A DNA stretch of 7,827 bases, taken from the NCBI GenBank assembly GCA_030613285.1, contig JAUWME010000088.1, positions 1 through 7,827 on the forward strand, read 5' to 3'. Both the position numbers and the translations under genes were made by a program. The DNA comes from Candidatus Zymogenus sp. GTDB lineage: Bacteria; Desulfobacterota; Zymogenia; Zymogenales; Zymogenaceae. The notes under the pieces are model-generated. The model did not search any database. It was given only the letters and a program-made list of their open reading frames with translations, and had not been told where the DNA came from. Below, one piece after another: positions 4,905 to 7,827 of this stretch; position 1 is the stretch's first letter; every line of letters starts with the position of its first letter.

Positions 4905-5883
4905 AAATTTTTATTTCGCCCTCTGATACTAATTTCTTAAAGAGCTTCAGCTCTTCGATTAACGCCCTATCCCTTTTCAAAATATGCTCTTCCTTTGTCT
5001 CGTCGGGGTAGTCGTAAAAGCCGCCGTCTCCCTTATAGCCGAGTCTCCCTTTGGAAAAAAGGTCTGTGATGGTTTTGGGGACTTCGGTGGAGTTGGAAAG
5101 GAGGGGGAAGACAAAACCAGTAGCTGCGCTTATGACGTCAAGGCCAATCATGTCCATGTGTTCAAATGGCCCGTGGACGACGCCCCTTAAGGCACTGCAA
5201 CATTTGAATGCAGTGTCGATCTCCTCCGGCTCCGCAAGGCCCTCCTCCAACAGGAAGAGGGTTTCGCGCATGACGGCCAATTGAATCCTGTTTACCAGAA
5301 ATCCCGGAAGAAATTTGTTGAGAACTACGGTGTATTTGCCAATCTTTTTGTAAAATGCCCTCAAAGCGGAAATTACATCTGCTGGTGTTTTATTTGTTTT
5401 TACAATCTCCACCAGCGGCATGATGTGGGGTGGGTTGAAGTAATGGACAATGATGAGCCTCCCCGGTCTGATGTCGGGGTACATCTCCGGCACCGGAAGG
5501 GCCGACGTGTTGCTCCCAATTATCGCATCGGGACCAAGCAGGTTGTCTAAATCCCTGAGGACTTTTTCTTTTATCTCCGGGTTTTCAGAAACCGCCTCGA
5601 TGGCAAGGTCGGCGCCATCCGCCGCCTGTTTTAGGTCGGTGGTAAACTCGATCCTCTCCATGATAGTTTTTATTGCATCTTTGGGAATCATCCCTTGCGT
5701 GGCAAAAAGCTCAAGCCCCCTTTTGATGGTTTCTTGCCCAGAATCGAGGGCGCCACTGTCGATGTCGGTTATAGAAACGGGAATTTTTCCCATGGCAAAG
5801 CCGAGGGCAATTCCCGGCCCCATCGTCCCGGAGCCGCATACTAAAACTTTTTTAAATTTCATAGTATTGTTCATCTCACTCAT
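4903..5883 (-). CDS. 3-hydroxyacyl-CoA dehydrogenase family protein
   Basis: The 326-residue enzyme should oxidise a 3-hydroxyacyl substrate to the 3-oxo form with NAD. The Rossmann fold starts at residue 10, with the dinucleotide loop G17-S-G19-T-M-G22 and Asp40 at the end of strand 2, as expected for NAD rather than NADP. Catalytic landmarks of the family are all present: Ser127 in SNTSALP, His147 in HYFNPP, Glu159 twelve residues later and Asn198 in GFLVNR. The C-terminal helical domain shows GPFEHMDMIGLD and the closing KGDGGFYDYP. Relatives of this length include single-domain HADH, carnitine dehydrogenase and L-gulonate 3-dehydrogenase, so the substrate may be a free hydroxy acid rather than a CoA ester. 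It is the first gene of the operon with the LarA homologue and the cupin. The start is uncertain: ATGs at codons 1, 4 and 8 all lack a good ribosome site. The stop is TAG. Confidence 0.9.
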   Translation of the reverse strand: MSEMNNTMKFKKVLVCGSGTMGPGIALGFAMGKIPVSITDIDSGALDSGQETIKRGLELFATQGMIPKDAIKTIMERIEFTTDLKQAADGADLAIEAVSENPEIKEKVLRDLDNLLGPDAIIGSNTSALPVPEMYPDIRPGRLIIVHYFNPPHIMPLVEIVKTNKTPADVISALRAFYKKIGKYTVVLNKFLPGFLVNRIQLAVMRETLFLLEEGLAEPEEIDTAFKCCSALRGVVHGPFEHMDMIGLDVISAATGFVFPLLSNSTEVPKTITDLFSKGRLGYKGDGGFYDYPDETKEEHILKRDRALIEELKLFKKLVSEGEIKI

Positions 5884-5967
5884 CTAAAATGTGGAACAAT
5901 CATATTGCCCAATCAGGTTTGGACAACCACATAAAACGTCAGGTTAATAACCCAGAATGCAGAAAAT

Positions 5968-5996
5968 ATTATAGCACAACAGTCCCCTCTTGTTAA
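5968..5996 (-). promoter_or_regulatory. Strong sigma70-type promoter of the dehydrogenase-LarA-cupin operon
   Basis: On the minus strand TTAACA (5996-5991, one mismatch to TTGACA) is followed after exactly 17 bases by a perfect TATAAT (5973-5968). The predicted transcript would start near 5961, leaving a leader of roughly 78 bases. It lies just downstream of the exporter gene, so the operon can be expressed independently of it. Confidence 0.75.
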
Positions 5997-6050
5997 GGCA
6001 GACATCTTTTTTACGGCTATTTTTTCCAGCCCTTTTTTATATACATTTTC

Positions 6051-6803
6051 TCAAAAACCAAAGATGAGTCCCGCCCCCGCCATCATCAATATTCCCGCTG
6101 CAATGATGTCAAAAGTCCGCTGGCTTGCCTTTATGTTGGAACGGGAGCCGAGAAAAAGTCCCAATGCCATGGAAGGGAGTAAAAATAGGGCAAACTTGAG
6201 ATTGAACGAATTATAAAGCCCACCGTAAGTGTAGAGGAAAAGCCTGAAGATATTTTCAAAGATTATAAGAAGCACGATCTGGGCGCGAAACATCTCCTTT
6301 TCTGGAATTCGGTATTTAAGGTAGATTACCACCGGGGGGCCGCTTACGCCGAATATTCCGCCAAGAATGCCAGACAGTGTGCCGGCGACAAATCCAAAGA
6401 TGCCCCGGCGGTCTTTGATCTCCGGAGTATTCTTTACAAAAAATATATAAAGTGAAAAAGTGAGTATCAAAATGCCGAGGATGATTTTTAAAATGGGGAT
6501 ATCGTAGGAGGAAAGGATGTACGTACCTGCTATGTTGCCGGGGATCATCCCTGCAACTACGGGGAGGGCTATTTTCCATTTGAAATATTTTTTTGTCTCA
6601 ATGGTCAATATTCCCGTGGCGACGGCGTCCAGGATGAGGTAGGCGGGAACGACAAAGCCGATTGATGTCATCAAAAGTATCAGCGGGATACCGAAGATTG
6701 CCGAACCGAAACCAGTAAAGCCTCTTAAATAATATGCGCAGAACACGATGGCAATGGAAAGGGGGATTACAATTTCTATGGGGATCTTTAAAAATTCTTC
6801 CAT
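6051..6803 (-). CDS. TauE/SafE-family (DUF81) anion exporter
   Basis: This 250-residue integral membrane protein carries the two related family motifs: GFTGFGSAIFGIPLIL at residues 28-43 and GTLSGILGGIFGVSGPPVV at 141-159. Several other hydrophobic segments fit about seven or eight membrane helices (roughly 8-26, 34-50, 51-68, 78-97, 101-123, 135-161, 174-192, 203-219, 231-249). Family members export sulfite, sulfoacetate or other small organic anions from the cytoplasm; the substrate here is not evident. The ATG at 6803 is chosen over the TTG at 6824 because AAGGA lies four bases before it and because a good promoter places the transcript start downstream of the TTG. It lies about 170 bases upstream of the hydroxy-acid operon on the same strand, with no clear terminator between, so some co-transcription and a functional link are possible. 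The stop is TGA. Confidence 0.87.
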   Translation of the reverse strand: MEEFLKIPIEIVIPLSIAIVFCAYYLRGFTGFGSAIFGIPLILLMTSIGFVVPAYLILDAVATGILTIETKKYFKWKIALPVVAGMIPGNIAGTYILSSYDIPILKIILGILILTFSLYIFFVKNTPEIKDRRGIFGFVAGTLSGILGGIFGVSGPPVVIYLKYRIPEKEMFRAQIVLLIIFENIFRLFLYTYGGLYNSFNLKFALFLLPSMALGLFLGSRSNIKASQRTFDIIAAGILMMAGAGLIFGF

Positions 6804-6807
6804 TTTT

Positions 6808-6812
6808 TCCTT
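6808..6812 (-). promoter_or_regulatory. Shine-Dalgarno site deciding the exporter start
   Basis: AAGGA on the minus strand, four bases before the ATG at 6803. Nothing comparable precedes the in-frame TTG at 6824. Confidence 0.6.
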
Positions 6813-6824
6813 AATAAAAACCAA

Positions 6825-6853
6825 ACTATACTACGGAAAGCCGGTCTTGACAA
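6825..6853 (-). promoter_or_regulatory. Promoter of the exporter gene
   Basis: On the minus strand TTGTCA (6853-6848) and TATAGT (6830-6825) are separated by 17 bases; each has one mismatch to consensus. The predicted transcript start is near 6818, about 15 bases before the ATG. A further TTGACA on the same strand (6887-6882) has only a poor -10 partner (TACCTT). Confidence 0.65.
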
Positions 6854-6889
6854 TCCCCAAGGTAGAGTTTTTACATTTTTTTGTCAAGA
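6845..6889. repeat. 9-bp inverted repeat over the exporter promoter
   Basis: TCTTGACAA (6845-6853) and TTGTCAAGA (6881-6889) are perfectly complementary with 27 bases between. The left arm contains the -35 element of the exporter promoter and the right arm a second TTGACA on the same strand. It may be a paired operator or simply two -35-like elements facing each other. Confidence 0.4.
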
Positions 6890-6931
6890 AGCATTATTTC
6901 AGCACGATGGGAGAGCAAACATCTTTCAACC

Positions 6932-6960
6932 TTGACTTTTTGTTTCCTCATAAATATAAT
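6932..6960 (+). promoter_or_regulatory. Strong sigma70-type promoter of asnS
   Basis: TTGACT (6932-6937, one mismatch) and a perfect TATAAT (6955-6960) are 17 bases apart. The predicted transcript start is near 6967, giving a leader of only about 14 bases before the ATG at 6981. Confidence 0.75.
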
Positions 6961-6969
6961 TGAAAAAAA

Positions 6970-6974
6970 GGGAG
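6970..6974 (+). promoter_or_regulatory. Shine-Dalgarno site deciding the asnS start
   Basis: GGGAG six bases before the ATG at 6981. The in-frame TTG at 6960 overlaps the -10 element and would not be transcribed from that promoter. Confidence 0.6.
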
Positions 6975-6980
6975 TTTTTT

Positions 6981-7757
6981 ATGAGTGAATTTACCGGTAT
7001 AAAATATTTTGGGGACAATGTAGAAAAATCTGTGACCATCCGCGGCTGGCTGATGAATTCCAGGGGGAGCGGGAAGGTCAAGTTTATGATTGTTCGAGAC
7101 GGGACGGGGATTACCCAATGCGTCTTGGAAGAGGAAAAGGTGGGCGATGAACTCTTCGAGCTGGGAAGGGGGCTTGGGCAAGAGACTGCTCTTGAGGTTA
7201 CCGGTGTTGTTATAGAAGAGCCGAGGTCTAAAGGTGGCTTTGAGCTTCACGTTACGTCGTTTAAGGTTATCAGCAAATCGGAGGATTTTCCCATAACGCC
7301 CAAATCCCACGGGACAGATTTCCTCCTTACAAACCGCCACCTCTGGCTGAGGTCAAGAAAACAGCTTGCCATCATGCTGATACGAGACGAGGTGGTGACG
7401 GCCATAAGGGAGTTTTTCAGGGAGAATGACTTCATCTTGATAGATTCGCCAATTTTGACAGGCTCCATTGGAGAGAGTGCCGGGTCGCTTTTTTCTACAA
7501 AATATTTCGACCTTGGAAACGCCTACCTTGCCCAGACGGGACAGCTCTATCTGGAGGCGGCCATCTACGCCTTTGAAAAGGTTTATTGCTTTGGCCCCAC
7601 CTTCCGGGCAGTGAAATCGAAGACGAGGCGACACCTGACGGAGTTCTGGATGATTGAACGGGAGATGGCCTTTGAGGACAATGATGGAAATATGGATTTT
7701 CAGGAGAGGTTTGTCTCCTTTGTGGTTAAACGGGGGCTGGAAATGCGGGGGGATTAA
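6981..7757 (+). CDS. asnS: Asparagine-tRNA ligase, interrupted by an in-frame TAA
   Basis: The enzyme would charge tRNA-Asn with asparagine in the cytoplasm. Residues 1-100 are the OB-fold anticodon-binding domain (VTIRGWLMNSRGSGKVKF, FMIVRDGTGITQCV). The class II catalytic core starts near 118 (LTNRHLWLRS) and includes GSLFSTKYFD, AYLAQTGQLYLEAA and motif 2, FRAVKSKTRRHLTEFWMIE (209-226). Reading stops at TAA (7755-7757) after 258 residues, where the family runs to about 430-460. The frame beyond the stop still encodes AsnRS-like sequence, so the product as written lacks motif 3 and the rest of the core and should be inactive. Two further changes stand out: Val211 where FRAE normally has Glu, and Arg227 where WMIEPE normally has Pro. 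Either the gene is decaying or the sequence has errors here. The promoter and ribosome site are intact. Confidence 0.85.
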   Translation: MSEFTGIKYFGDNVEKSVTIRGWLMNSRGSGKVKFMIVRDGTGITQCVLEEEKVGDELFELGRGLGQETALEVTGVVIEEPRSKGGFELHVTSFKVISKSEDFPITPKSHGTDFLLTNRHLWLRSRKQLAIMLIRDEVVTAIREFFRENDFILIDSPILTGSIGESAGSLFSTKYFDLGNAYLAQTGQLYLEAAIYAFEKVYCFGPTFRAVKSKTRRHLTEFWMIEREMAFEDNDGNMDFQERFVSFVVKRGLEMRGD

Positions 7758-7827
7758 CTGAAGGAATTAAAAAGGGATACCGGCCCCCTTGAGAAGGTGG
7801 TTCCCCCTTTCGAGAGGATATCTTACG
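7758..7827 (+). pseudogene. asnS: In-frame continuation of asnS beyond the stop codon, cut by the window end
   Basis: Directly after the TAA, with no frame change, the sequence encodes LKELKRDTGPLEK followed by VVPPFERISY. The usual AsnRS core has the same layout: an ELK stretch and then PPFPRITY. The reading stays open to the window end. Only the TAA codon separates the two parts. Confidence 0.75.

Noticed and set aside
6010..6040. Short GGCT/AGCC hairpin after the exporter stop as a terminator
   Set aside because: Only four base pairs with a nine-base loop and no strong T-run on the minus strand.
6804..6824. Longer exporter product starting at TTG 6824
   Set aside because: No ribosome site, and the predicted transcript starts downstream of it; the ATG at 6803 has AAGGA at good spacing.
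6960..6980. Longer asnS product starting at TTG 6960
   Set aside because: The TTG overlaps the TATAAT element; the ATG at 6981 has GGGAG six bases upstream.
7755..7757. TAA as a reassigned sense codon
   Set aside because: TAA is used as the normal stop of the lipoprotein, discoidin and LarA-homologue genes in this window.

Overview
The window reads as chromosomal DNA from a Gram-negative bacterium. Two of its proteins have lipoprotein signal peptides, and one of these is a periplasm-type parvulin chaperone. The promoters are sigma70-like and the Shine-Dalgarno sites are purine-rich. The mix of a LarA/DUF2088 homologue, a 3-hydroxyacyl-CoA dehydrogenase and a TauE-type exporter would suit an anaerobic Desulfobacterota-like lineage, but that placement is a guess from gene content only.

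Layout, left to right. (1) 1-511, minus strand: a small lipoprotein of unknown function, followed downstream by a degenerate second copy of its last 15 or so codons. (2) 512-843: a gene-free stretch with a perfect 14-bp palindrome. (3) 844-1755, minus strand: a lipoprotein parvulin (PpiC/SurA/PrsA-type) with a highly acidic tail. (4) 1756-2071: a divergent intergenic region with a promoter candidate for each side and a structured leader for the plus-strand gene. (5) 2072-2896, plus strand: an AT-rich orphan gene for a discoidin (F5/8 type C) domain joined to a glycine-heptad C-terminal membrane segment, probably acquired by transfer. (6) 2992-5883, minus strand: a three-gene operon in the order 3-hydroxyacyl-CoA dehydrogenase, LarA/DUF2088 homologue, small cupin. 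A near-consensus promoter lies in front of it, and a possible 20-codon leader ORF overlaps the cupin start. (7) 6051-6803, minus strand: a TauE/SafE-family exporter. (8) 6981 to the window end, plus strand: an asparaginyl-tRNA synthetase gene broken by an in-frame TAA. Divergent promoters separate it from the exporter gene.

The operon looks like a hydroxy-acid module. A dehydrogenase of the 3-hydroxyacyl-CoA/hydroxy-acid class would oxidise a 3-hydroxy compound, a LarA-like enzyme would act on hydroxy-acid stereochemistry, and the cupin could bind, isomerise or sense the compound. The adjacent anion exporter may be related. The LarA homologue lacks two residues of the classical lactate racemase active site, so the substrate is probably not lactate.

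The points most worth a second look are the broken asnS, which has a stop codon plus two changes at positions normally conserved; the divergent LarA operon; and the transferred-looking discoidin membrane protein with its structured leader.
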